Source of the DNA: Oscillospiraceae bacterium
GTDB taxonomy: Bacteria; Bacillota; Clostridia; Oscillospirales; Ruminococcaceae
NCBI GenBank assembly: GCA_015067025.1
Contig: SVNC01000006.1
Coordinates: 1 to 64,000 of the forward strand
Reading direction: 5' to 3'
DNA: 64,000 nt
Position numbers and translations under genes: made by a program. Under the pieces are notes generated by a model. The model was given only the letters and a program-made list of their open reading frames with translations. It ran no database searches and was not told where the DNA came from. Shown here in pieces: positions 1 to 6,598 of the stretch; within the stretch, counting starts at the first letter, position 1; the number at the start of each line of letters is the position of its first letter.

Positions 1-97
1 GCCGCTTTTAGCGGCTGCCTGTGATAGTAATGCGTTGTCAAGCCTTCAATGCCCCTTTAGGGGTTGAGCCTGTAATATGCCCTTCTAGGGCAAGTGC

Positions 98-130
98 AAA
101 CCACCACTTCAGTGGTGGTTTTGATTTTTT
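98..130 (+). terminator. Intrinsic terminator-like hairpin
   Basis: A near-perfect inverted repeat (AAACCACCACT...AGTGGTGGTTT) is followed by TTGATTTTTT. It probably ends a transcript entering from upstream of the window. Positions 1-97 hold further short palindromes (GCCGCT-TTT-AGCGGC, CCCCTTTAGGGG, GCCCTTCTAGGGC) but no gene. Confidence 0.65.
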
Positions 131-181
131 ATAGGAATTTAAAATAACATAACTTTTTCAGAAATTTTTCACAAAAAGCTA

Positions 182-210
182 TTGACATTTCATTTTTTGT
201 GGTGTATAAT
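182..210 (+). promoter_or_regulatory. Sigma-A promoter of the rubrerythrin gene
   Basis: Consensus TTGACA (182-187) and TATAAT (205-210) are separated by exactly 17 nt. Transcription would start near 217, just at the edge of the palindrome at 220-242. Confidence 0.85.
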
Positions 211-219
211 AAAGACAAC

Positions 220-242
220 AAATCAGTAATGATTACTGATTT
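220..242. promoter_or_regulatory. Palindromic operator over the rubrerythrin start site
   Basis: This is a perfect 11-bp inverted repeat around one central base (AAATCAGTAAT-G-ATTACTGATTT), lying immediately downstream of the -10 box. The position fits a repressor that blocks initiation. The TAATnATTA core resembles PerR/Fur-family sites, and clostridial reverse rubrerythrins are known PerR targets. The match to the PerR consensus is only partial, so the regulator's identity is inference. Confidence 0.5.
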
Positions 243-286
243 TGGGATTCTAAAATGAAATTTAATTACAAAGGAGATTTATAATT

Positions 287-838
287 ATGAAAAAATGGGT
301 ATGTCCTGTATGCGGTTACGTACATGAAGGTGACGAGGCTCCTGAATTCTGCCCTCAGTGCAAGGTTCCCGGCAGCAAGTTCACAGAAATGGTGGCAACA
401 GATAAGTTAGTATTCGCTGACGAACATAAGGTAGGCGTTGCAAAGGCTGTAACAGATGAAGAGATCATCGCAGGCTTAAAGGCAAACTTTGAAGGCGAAT
501 GTACAGAAGTAGGTATGTATCTTGCTATGGCAAGAGCCGCACACAGAGAGGGTTATCCCGAAATCGGTATGTACTACGAAAAGGCAGCATGGGAAGAGGC
601 TGAACACGCTGCAAAGTTCGCAGAGCTGCTCGGTGAAGTTGTAAGTGCATCCACAAAGGAAAACCTTACGTTAAGAGTTGCCGCTGAACACGGTGCAACA
701 CAGGGTAAGCTCGACCTTGCAAAGAGAGCTAAGGAATTAAACCTTGACGCTATCCACGATACAGTTCACGAAATGGCAAAGGATGAAGCCCGTCACGGCA
801 AGGCATTTGAAGGCTTACTTAACAGATATTTCAAGTAA
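287..838 (+). CDS. rbr: Reverse rubrerythrin (N-terminal rubredoxin plus ferritin-like di-iron domain)
   Basis: The first ~35 residues form a rubredoxin centre with two CxxC pairs (CPVCGY and CPQC). A ferritin-like four-helix domain (~65-183) follows, with EAEHAAKF and DEARHGKAF iron ligands. Rubredoxin-first order defines reverse rubrerythrins, which in clostridia act as NADH-dependent peroxide and oxygen reductases in the cytoplasm. The 183-aa length is normal. A strong AAAGGAG site precedes the ATG. The next gene is a rubredoxin 20 nt downstream, a plausible electron donor, so the pair forms an oxygen-defence operon under the palindrome at 220-242. Confidence 0.93.
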   Translation: MKKWVCPVCGYVHEGDEAPEFCPQCKVPGSKFTEMVATDKLVFADEHKVGVAKAVTDEEIIAGLKANFEGECTEVGMYLAMARAAHREGYPEIGMYYEKAAWEEAEHAAKFAELLGEVVSASTKENLTLRVAAEHGATQGKLDLAKRAKELNLDAIHDTVHEMAKDEARHGKAFEGLLNRYFK

Positions 839-858
839 TATAAGGAGGATTTAAGAAT

Positions 859-1014
859 ATGGAAAAGTTCGTATGTCCCTGCGGTTATGAATATGATCCT
901 GCGGTAGGCGATCCCGACGGCGGAATTGCTCCCGGCACAAAGTGGGAAGATATCCCTGATGACTGGGTATGTCCCGTATGCGGCTTATCAAAGGATAGCT
1001 TCTCCGCTGAATAA
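859..1014 (+). CDS. Rubredoxin (51 aa, below the ORF-track cutoff)
   Basis: Translation begins [17 protein letters not shown] and ends near [14 protein letters not shown], with the [11 protein letters not shown] loop typical of rubredoxins. A TAAGGAGGAT site lies 8 nt before the ATG. It is a small electron carrier whose single iron is held by four cysteines, probably feeding the adjacent rubrerythrin. The first ligand pair reads C-P-C-G rather than the classic C-x-x-C-G, one residue shorter. The TAA stop sits inside a 10-bp hairpin that is one end of an interspersed element (1009-1063). Confidence 0.92.
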   Translation: MEKFVCPCGYEYDPAVGDPDGGIAPGTKWEDIPDDWVCPVCGLSKDSFSAE

Positions 1015-1063
1015 ACGCAAGGCGTTTATTCCGGACTCGTCTATAAGAGTTAAGTGAACGACG
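1009..1063 (-). repeat. 3'-end interspersed element, copy F
   Basis: Read on the minus strand it starts CGTCGTTCAC, contains CCGGAAT, and ends in the hairpin GAATAAACGC-CTT-GCGTTTATTC. It shares its start, the CGGAA core and an AACGC/GCGTT hairpin core with copy A (5651-5721). It is antisense to the rubredoxin gene, and the hairpin includes the rubredoxin stop codon. It is the most diverged of the six copies. Confidence 0.5.
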
Positions 1064-1107
1064 GATTTGCAGATTTACGAAATCGTAATAATGTATAATG
1101 AAGCAGT

Positions 1108-1140
1108 ACACCCCGTACCTTTCGGTACGGGGTGTGGTTT
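1108..1140. terminator. Bidirectional terminator between convergent genes
   Basis: A perfect 12-bp stem (ACACCCCGTACC/GGTACGGGGTGT) has a TTTC loop. It lies between rubredoxin (+) and the SHOCT membrane protein (-). The flanking T-runs are poor on both sides. Confidence 0.6.
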
Positions 1141-1154
1141 GCTATATGTCAGAA

Positions 1155-1817
1155 TTATAAATTTAGCATTTCTTTTTTCTTTGCCTCGAATTCTTCCTGC
1201 GTGATTATTTCATCGTCAAGGAGCTTTTTAAGTCGCAATAGGTTGTCGAGGTTGTCTGAAGCAGATGCTACAGAAGATGGAGAGGTAACGGCCTGTTTAC
1301 CGGTAGCGACAACTTTTTTAGGACTGTTTTTAAATGTAAGACCGGAGAAAATTGCTACAACAACGTATAATAAGATGAATAAAAGAGAGAAAATGTTTAT
1401 GGCTCCCATCATGATACAGATAATTATTTGTATCCCATTAAGTGAAGCAGCGATTATCCCTAAAATCTTTCCTGAATTTTTTTGAACGCTTGCAATCAAC
1501 AACAGAATGTAGAATGCCATTTCGAGAATTATGACAAAGCATGATATAAGGTAGCCTGGATAAATGGGTGGTAGGTAATGGAAAAGGTCTATAAGGCATG
1601 ATACCCCTCCGAGAGCAAAGCCAATGGTACATAAGATATGTTTAGATAAAAGAAAACCAATTGCGGATAGTATTAAGCCGGTAGTAAATATAATGCTGCT
1701 GTAATTAATGCCAAAAAATGAAGTTTCAATGCAATCGAGAACATATATCACAATTCTTATTATTGCACTTAATCCGAAACAACCGCCGGCAATAAATTTG
1801 TATATTTTACTATTCAT
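1155..1817 (-). CDS. Polytopic membrane protein with C-terminal SHOCT domain
   Basis: About six hydrophobic segments occupy residues ~5-165, followed by a polar linker. The C-terminal ~30 residues (LRLKKLLDDEIITQEEF to the end) match the short C-terminal SHOCT domain. SHOCT domains tip many unrelated Firmicute proteins and are thought to mediate oligomerisation. The membrane part is not recognised. It is co-directional with, and 17 nt downstream of, a TM2-SHOCT protein, so the two probably form one operon and may assemble through their SHOCT tails. A function cannot be assigned. Confidence 0.75.
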   Translation of the reverse strand: MNSKIYKFIAGGCFGLSAIIRIVIYVLDCIETSFFGINYSSIIFTTGLILSAIGFLLSKHILCTIGFALGGVSCLIDLFHYLPPIYPGYLISCFVIILEMAFYILLLIASVQKNSGKILGIIAASLNGIQIIICIMMGAINIFSLLFILLYVVVAIFSGLTFKNSPKKVVATGKQAVTSPSSVASASDNLDNLLRLKKLLDDEIITQEEFEAKKKEMLNL

Positions 1818-1834
1818 AAAAAAGTCCTCTCTGA

Positions 1835-2191
1835 TTACATTTTTGCAAGCAATTCGCTTTTCATTTTTGCAAACTCTTCATCCGTTAAAGCACCTGCTTT
1901 ATGTAAAGCTGAAATTTTTTCTAAATTATCATATGGGGTTGACGTTGGCTGTGCTTGTATATTAGGCTGGTATTGTGTAGGTGACTGTGCCATTTCTATA
2001 TAGGGTGAGCCATCAGCAGGACGAAGATTTCCTGTGGCTATTTGTATGATATCTATTAATGAAAGTATCCCAAGACATCCGCCGGTCAGGAGCTTTAATA
2101 CACCCATACCTGTATAACCAAGATAAAAACGATCAACACCACATCCACCGAGGAAGATTGAAAGAATAAGAGCTGTAGTTTTACTTTTCAT
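1835..2191 (-). CDS. TM2 domain protein with C-terminal SHOCT domain
   Basis: Residues ~1-60 form a TM2 domain: a first helix (TTALILSIFLGGCGVDRFYLG), the conserved DRFYLG turn and a second hydrophobic stretch. A Gln/Pro-rich linker (~70-85) leads to a SHOCT motif (ISALHKAGALTDEEFAKMK). TM2 proteins are small two-helix membrane proteins of unclear role. Promoter elements TTGACA (2266-2271) and TATAAT (2243-2248) lie on the minus strand with a 17-nt spacer. It is first of a two-gene operon with the 220-aa SHOCT protein. Confidence 0.85.
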   Translation of the reverse strand: MKSKTTALILSIFLGGCGVDRFYLGYTGMGVLKLLTGGCLGILSLIDIIQIATGNLRPADGSPYIEMAQSPTQYQPNIQAQPTSTPYDNLEKISALHKAGALTDEEFAKMKSELLAKM

Positions 2192-2242
2192 AATATTTTC
2201 CCTCTTTTATATGTTTTTTCGCACCATAAAGTGCATAATCAT

Positions 2243-2271
2243 ATTATAAATCGAAAAAAGTATTTTGTCAA
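2243..2271 (-). promoter_or_regulatory. Promoter of the TM2/SHOCT operon
   Basis: On the minus strand TTGACA (2266-2271) and TATAAT (2243-2248) are spaced 17 nt apart, about 50 nt upstream of the TM2 gene. Confidence 0.75.
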
Positions 2272-2293
2272 GTGATTTTCACCTTTTAATGTG

Positions 2294-2320
2294 TTTATAA
2301 TGTAATCATAACATTATAAA
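2294..2320. promoter_or_regulatory. Operator-like inverted repeat upstream of the XRE gene
   Basis: A perfect 10-bp inverted repeat TTTATAATGT-N7-ACATTATAAA overlaps the probable -10 box (TATAAT, 2296-2301) of the XRE gene. This arrangement suggests autorepression. The divergent TM2 promoter lies 25 bp away, so both units could be co-regulated. Confidence 0.5.
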
Positions 2321-2339
2321 ATTAGATGAGGTGATAAAA

Positions 2340-2675
2340 ATGTACGTTGATTATAAGGCACTCGGACAAAGAATAGCTATGCGCCGTAAGGAGCTTGGCT
2401 TAAAGCAATCAGAAGTAAATGAAGCGGCGGGGCTCAGCGATAAGTATCTTTCAAATATCGAAAGGGCGACCTCTGTACCAAGTATAGACGTTCTTATGAA
2501 GCTATGCGACGTGCTGAAAACGTCACCTGATTATTTACTTTTAGGTACAACACAGAAGGTTTCATCAGAGGATTATATAAAGGTCTTTACGTCAAGACTT
2601 GAAAAAATGTCACCAAAACAAAGGGAAATGCTTCTTTCCTTTATGGAGTGGCTTGTTGAAAAGGATATAAAATAA
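2340..2675 (+). CDS. XRE-family transcriptional regulator
   Basis: Residues ~5-65 form an HTH_XRE fold (LGQRIAMRRKELGLKQSEVNEAAGLSDKYLSNIER), which binds DNA as a dimer. The C-terminal ~45 residues are a short helical tail (MSPKQREMLLSFMEWLVEK). The track starts at GTG 2331, but the GAGGTG motif at 2327-2332 is better placed to serve ATG 2340, which is used here. The inverted repeat at 2294-2320 is a candidate autoregulatory site. Targets are unknown; the divergent TM2/SHOCT operon is the obvious candidate. Confidence 0.88.
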   Translation: MYVDYKALGQRIAMRRKELGLKQSEVNEAAGLSDKYLSNIERATSVPSIDVLMKLCDVLKTSPDYLLLGTTQKVSSEDYIKVFTSRLEKMSPKQREMLLSFMEWLVEKDIK

Positions 2676-2677
2676 AG

Positions 2678-2709
2678 AAAAAGCGAAGGCTTAAAAGCCT
2701 TCGCTTTTT
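2678..2709. terminator. Bidirectional intrinsic terminator
   Basis: A long stem AAAAAGCGAAGGC...GCCTTCGCTTTTT has A and T tracts on both sides. It serves the XRE gene (+) and the convergent membrane-protein pair (-). Confidence 0.88.
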
Positions 2710-2722
2710 GATTACCAAAATA

Positions 2723-3088
2723 TCATAAAAAAACCGCAACTCCCAGTATCATTAACCCAAAAATCAGGAAAATAAGCGGTACGCTGTAGGCGTCCCCTTT
2801 CTTTATCTGATTCCAGCTGATGCTGTGCGGCGTCATTTTTTTGCGGTATGCATTCTGTTTGCGGTATGCATTCTGATAGGAGCAGTAAATATGCTTCCAT
2901 CTGCATTTGTATCCGACAAAGGACCAGATTGAATAAATAAGCAGAAAAGCACCTGCGGTATAGAATTTATTTACGGGTAGAAACGTTATACATAAAAGCA
3001 TAGCGATAATCCATCCATAGCGGTGGAATAGTGCAAGTAAAATCACCATATCACCCTTCAGATTTGCTTTTCTTTTTCTTCTGCGCAT
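2723..3088 (-). CDS. Small membrane protein of unknown function
   Basis: This is a 121-aa protein with a very basic start (MRRRKRKANLKG) and four hydrophobic stretches (~15-30, 35-60, 62-68 region, 102-120). A tandem AYRKQNAYRKK duplication sits in the central polar loop, visible in DNA as a repeated GCGGTATGCATTCTG. The start overlaps the end of the upstream 168-aa protein gene by 31 nt, implying translational coupling. No family was recognised. Confidence 0.6.
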   Translation of the reverse strand: MRRRKRKANLKGDMVILLALFHRYGWIIAMLLCITFLPVNKFYTAGAFLLIYSIWSFVGYKCRWKHIYCSYQNAYRKQNAYRKKMTPHSISWNQIKKGDAYSVPLIFLIFGLMILGVAVFL

Positions 3089-3564
3089 ATTTCCTCCGTA
3101 GGCAGTTCCTTACTTATTGCCCTTACAACCGATTTAAAGGTACTTGCAGTACCGACTTTAATTATCAGAAAGTTCAGCAGGATTATTACAATAGGGATAA
3201 AAAGGGGAAAAATACTCCTGATACCTGACGTGATGAACAAAAGGAGAAGTAATACTTCTATTATAAGCAAAAAGGCACAGAAGCATATATTGAAGATCCG
3301 TACAGCTTTTACCGGCTTTCCCGTCATCTGTAAAACAGCTTCGTCACCTTTTTCGGTGATAGTAACAGAAAGCTCCGGCACAAAGGAATTCTTGTACGGC
3401 ATATTACGGAAGGTAGGCTTTAAATAACAGCCTTTGTCCGTTATTTCGCAGGAATACTCCCGGTCGGTGTGTTTCAGGATATCCTGAGGGAGAATTTTAA
3501 GACGTTCAGAAATGGGCGAAGTTTTTACACTTATCTCTGTCGCTTGTGAGAAAACGTTTTTCAT
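3058..3564 (-). CDS. Membrane protein of unknown function
   Basis: The ORF track extends to 3660, but AAAGGAGAATCCT directly precedes the ATG of MKNVFSQATEISVKTSP, so the start is placed at 3564 (168 aa). Residues 1-85 are soluble and polar. Residues ~88-135 contain two transmembrane helices (IFNICFCAFLLIIEVLLLLL and FPLFIPIVIILLNFLII). The tail is acidic (EEICAEEKEKQ). It resembles the layout of YcxB-like proteins, with a soluble domain and paired helices, but that is a loose impression. It is coupled to the 121-aa membrane protein by overlap. Confidence 0.65.
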   Translation of the reverse strand: MKNVFSQATEISVKTSPISERLKILPQDILKHTDREYSCEITDKGCYLKPTFRNMPYKNSFVPELSVTITEKGDEAVLQMTGKPVKAVRIFNICFCAFLLIIEVLLLLLFITSGIRSIFPLFIPIVIILLNFLIIKVGTASTFKSVVRAISKELPTEEICAEEKEKQI

Positions 3565-3699
3565 AGGATTCTCCTTTTTGTTAATTTCAAGGGCTACAAA
3601 TTCTCTATACTTAATCAGTATATCACAAGAATAATATTGTATCAAGTTTTTTTCGTACAAAAAAAGGAATAATTAATCTGTACAGTTTTTCAAAATCGG

Positions 3700-3728
3700 T
3701 TGAAATTTATGTCGGATTATGTTAAAAT
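3700..3728 (+). promoter_or_regulatory. Promoter of the GAF-GGDEF gene
   Basis: TTGAAA (3700-3705) and TAAAAT (3723-3728) have a 17-nt spacer, about 30 nt before an AAGGAG site and the ATG at 3764. Confidence 0.65.
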
Positions 3729-3763
3729 ATTAATACATATATTTTAAGGAGAAAAGTATCTCA

Positions 3764-4921
3764 ATGAAAAAGAACCTTGTCGTTTTAAAGATTATATTTG
3801 CCTTTTTGGCGTCAGCTGCATATTTTGCGGTAGCACAGGCGGATTTTGTTTTACATATTATAGTTATTGTGATCGTGGCGGCTACATATATAACGCTTAC
3901 GCTTCTTGAACATTCAAAGATTAAAAAGATTGAAGAAGAAACAGAGCATAGACTTTTCACTTCCGATACTCTTTTAAAATGCATAAAGGCTTTATCGGAT
4001 GATGATAATGTTGATAAGGCAATGGAAGATCTTCTCCGTACAGTTACCGAATATTATGATGCGGACAGAGCCTATACCTTTGAAATAGATTACGAAGGAG
4101 AATCCACCTCCAATACTTACGAATTTGCGGCGGAGGGTATTACAAAGGAGATAGAAAAGCTTCAGGACGTGCCGATAGACTCTATTGACTGCTTCCTTGA
4201 AATGTTCAAGGAAAAGGGTACTTTCTTTATTTCCGATTTAGACGACGATGTGGAAAAGGGTTCAAGCACTTATGAAATCCTCGCAATGCAGAACGTTCAC
4301 AGACTTATTGCCGTTCCCCTTATTCAGAATGATGAAATAATCGGTTTCTTCGGTGTGGATAATCCCAAAGTTAATTACCACGATTTTTCACTGCTTTCTT
4401 CTGTAAACTTCTTTATTATGGAAAATCTCGAAAAGAGAGAAAGAAAGGCTCAGCTTGAAAGAATGAGCTATGAGGATGGGCTTACAAAGCTTTATAACCG
4501 TAACAAGTTCAATCAGACTATCAATAAATATGCGGATGCTCCGCCTTCGTCTCTTGGAGTTGCATATTTTGATTTAAACGGTCTTAAGAGAATGAATGAT
4601 GAATACGGACACGGTGCAGGCGATAGATTTATTCTCAATGCGGCAAGCACTATAAGATACGTATTCGGTGCTGATTCTTATCGTATCGGCGGTGATGAAT
4701 TTGCGGTTATCTGTGCGGATATGTCGCAGGAAGAGTTCACCTCAAAAATGGAAGAAGAAAAGAAGCATCTTTGGGAAAACGAAATAAGCGTAGCTATCGG
4801 ATATTCCTGGAAGGGCGGCGACAACAATATTGACGCTCAGCTCAGAGAAGCGGATGACTTTATGTACGCCGACAAGCGTGAATTCTACGAAAAGTCAGGC
4901 CGTGACCGCAGAAAGAGATAA
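3764..4921 (+). CDS. Membrane-anchored GAF-GGDEF diguanylate cyclase
   Basis: Two N-terminal transmembrane helices (~7-48) and a short coiled stretch lead to a GAF-like sensor (~65-220) and a GGDEF domain (~230-385). The intact RIGGDEF signature (~307-313) predicts synthesis of cyclic di-GMP from GTP on the cytoplasmic face. No RxxD product-inhibition site is seen at its usual place before GGDEF. The stop codon is followed after only 2 nt by the pnuC start, so the cyclase and a vitamin transporter are translated together. The GAF ligand is unknown. Confidence 0.9.
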   Translation: MKKNLVVLKIIFAFLASAAYFAVAQADFVLHIIVIVIVAATYITLTLLEHSKIKKIEEETEHRLFTSDTLLKCIKALSDDDNVDKAMEDLLRTVTEYYDADRAYTFEIDYEGESTSNTYEFAAEGITKEIEKLQDVPIDSIDCFLEMFKEKGTFFISDLDDDVEKGSSTYEILAMQNVHRLIAVPLIQNDEIIGFFGVDNPKVNYHDFSLLSSVNFFIMENLEKRERKAQLERMSYEDGLTKLYNRNKFNQTINKYADAPPSSLGVAYFDLNGLKRMNDEYGHGAGDRFILNAASTIRYVFGADSYRIGGDEFAVICADMSQEEFTSKMEEEKKHLWENEISVAIGYSWKGGDNNIDAQLREADDFMYADKREFYEKSGRDRRKR

Positions 4922-4923
4922 GA

Positions 4924-5610
4924 ATGGAGCTTTTAAAAGAAGAGTTCAGAGGCTGGAAAAAGTGGGAGCTTATATGGCTTAGCTTTTGCATTGCGGTGAT
5001 AATCGGTATATCCTTATGGATAGGGGATAGCGTTATCGGTATAGTCTGTGCGGTTGCAGGCGTTACGAACGTTGTCTGCACAGGTAAGGGCAAGCTGATG
5101 TCCTACTTTTTCGGACTCATAAACGTCGTGCTTTACGCGATAGTTTCCTATAACGCAAAATACTACGGTGAAGTTATGCTTAACGTCATTTACTATCTGC
5201 CGATGCAGTTCTACGGCTTTTTCCAGTGGAAAAAGAATATGAATTCCGAGACTCACGAAGTGAAAAAGCTAAAAATGACGGTAAAGGGCAGGATTATTCT
5301 TACGGCTGTAATTGTCGCTCTTACTGTGGCTTATGGTATAGTACTGAGCTTGCTTGGCGGCAATATGCCCTTTGTGGATGCTTTCAGTACGGTAGCTTCC
5401 GTAGTTGCATTATACATTGCAATAAAGATGTATATAGAGCAATGGATGATATGGCTGGTCGTGGATATGGTAACGGTCGTAATGTGGGCTTTTGCCTTCG
5501 CAAACGGTACTGACAGTGTGGCAACGCTTATTATGTGGGCACTTTATATTGCAAATGCAGTTGTTATGCATATAAAGTGGTCAAAGGAAATAAAAGGACA
5601 GAAAATATAA
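4924..5610 (+). CDS. pnuC: PnuC-family vitamin transporter (probably nicotinamide riboside)
   Basis: About seven transmembrane segments span 228 aa. The family hallmarks are present: GKGKLMSYFFGLINVVLYA, then YGEVMLNVIYYLPMQFYGFFQW, the latter carrying the Trp/Gln substrate-pocket region. PnuC facilitates uptake of nicotinamide riboside, trapped by a kinase; close relatives take thiamine or riboflavin. It is co-transcribed with the GGDEF protein. De novo NAD genes nadB and nadC lie 10 kb away, so an NAD role is reasonable but not proven. Intrinsic terminator and interspersed element follow. Confidence 0.88.
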   Translation: MELLKEEFRGWKKWELIWLSFCIAVIIGISLWIGDSVIGIVCAVAGVTNVVCTGKGKLMSYFFGLINVVLYAIVSYNAKYYGEVMLNVIYYLPMQFYGFFQWKKNMNSETHEVKKLKMTVKGRIILTAVIVALTVAYGIVLSLLGGNMPFVDAFSTVASVVALYIAIKMYIEQWMIWLVVDMVTVVMWAFAFANGTDSVATLIMWALYIANAVVMHIKWSKEIKGQKI

Positions 5611-5640
5611 AGGAGCTGTTTACAGCTCCTTAATTTTTTA
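5610..5640 (+). terminator. Intrinsic terminator after pnuC
   Basis: The stem AAGGAGCTGT/ACAGCTCCTT is followed by TAATTTTTTA. Confidence 0.85.
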
Positions 5641-5650
5641 AAATTGAAAT

Positions 5651-5721
5651 TTGAACGCGTGGCGTTCAATCCAAATTCCGCCTTTTATCAGGTTGTGCGT
5701 TGCGAAGCCTCGTGAACGGCG
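5651..5721 (-). repeat. 3'-end interspersed element, copy A
   Basis: On the minus strand it begins CGCCGTTCACGAGGCTTCGC, contains GATAAAAGGCGGAAT and ends with the hairpin TTGAACGC-CAC-GCGTTCAA. It is antisense to pnuC, with the hairpin end facing the gene. It is one of six related copies in the window. Confidence 0.7.
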
Positions 5722-5784
5722 GGGATAAACAATTGTAGTTATTTCAATTTGTTAAATCACCCACAAATGCCGATATAAACGGGG

Positions 5785-6085
5785 ATTTATTGCCCTAAAG
5801 GGCGTCGCAGTCCCTTGGACTGCTGGGGCGGTAGCCCCAAGCAGAGGTCATTGGTCTAAAGACCGTCGCAGTCCGTTGGACTGCTGCAGGGGCGGCGAGC
5901 CTAAACTTTATGAAAATTGCATTTTCATAAAGTCACGCAGTCCTATCGGACTGCTCCCAACCCCAGCAGTTCGCAGAACTGCGACAATTTCGGCAAATAC
6001 TTTTGCCGAAATATATTCCCTAAGGGGGAAGGGGGTCTGGTGGGATATTGCCCTAAAGGGCGTCACAGTCCTTCGGACTGTTGGG
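5785..6085. repeat. Array of short palindromic repeats
   Basis: This stretch holds repeated palindromes of the form GCAGTCC-n-GGACTGC (5807-5823, 5868-5884, 5937-5954, and diverged at 5966-5982 and 6065-6082). A 25-bp direct repeat (ATTGCCCTAAAGGGCGTCrCAGTCC) occurs near 5789 and again near 6048. A ~50-bp block from 5786 recurs almost exactly, inverted, at 41884-41937. No gene is supported here; the ORFs in the track lack RBS and protein character. Confidence 0.7.
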
Positions 6086-6206
6086 GGCTACAATAACCCC
6101 AGCGGAGCGTCAAATTACAATTTACCCGCCGCCAAAGGCAAAATTTTTGAATCCTATCCGCCTTAGGCATGATTTAATTTTGATATTTGTCTTTGACAAA
6201 TTTCAA

Positions 6207-6380
6207 TTACATATGGAAGGATTCTATAATAGAGCCTACCGCCTTTATCGCTTTTCCCGTTGCTTTTTTTGCAATATATTTCTTTGATGAAGTTACGGCT
6301 TTCGCTGTGGCAAAAGCAATACCGCCTGCTACCATTGCCGCACCGATACATTTCATATTTGCAGATGTTTTTTTAGTCAT
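6207..6380 (-). CDS. Small 57-aa hydrophobic/basic protein of unknown function
   Basis: It is absent from the ORF track because of size. An AAAGGAGT site sits 6 nt before the ATG. The translation starts MTKKTSANMKCIGAAMVAGG and continues through one Ala/Gly-rich hydrophobic helix (~12-30), a Lys-rich segment (SSKKYIAKKATGKAIK) and an end at SIIESFHM. One helix plus a basic amphipathic tail suggests a membrane-associated peptide. The frame on the minus strand is open and bounded by an inverted repeat (ATTTGT/ACAAAT). No family is recognised; it could be structural or regulatory. Confidence 0.65.
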   Translation of the reverse strand: MTKKTSANMKCIGAAMVAGGIAFATAKAVTSSKKYIAKKATGKAIKAVGSIIESFHM

Positions 6381-6598
6381 TTTTAAAACTCCTTTCAGAA
6401 CTTTTAACGTTCCGTAATTATTTTTCTCTTTAAATAAAGCTATATTTGTTGTAATAATTGCCGATAGTAATTAGCTATAAGTTTGCATTTATTATCTAAA
6501 AGCAAGAAATTAAACTGTTTTTGAGAAATTTCTATCGACTTTTTTAAAAAAATATGCTAAAATATTTTTCGATGTTACTTTACAGAAAGGAGCTTTAT

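Noticed and set aside
3460-3490. Second copy of the pgk-leader palindrome (TCAGGATATCCTGA near 3476)
   Set aside because: It lies inside a coding sequence, differs at the outer base pairs and is expected by chance at this length.
5876-6166. 96-aa ORF on the plus strand
   Set aside because: It crosses a field of palindromic repeats, has no RBS and its sequence (repeats of proline, arginine and cysteine patches) follows the repeats, not a protein.
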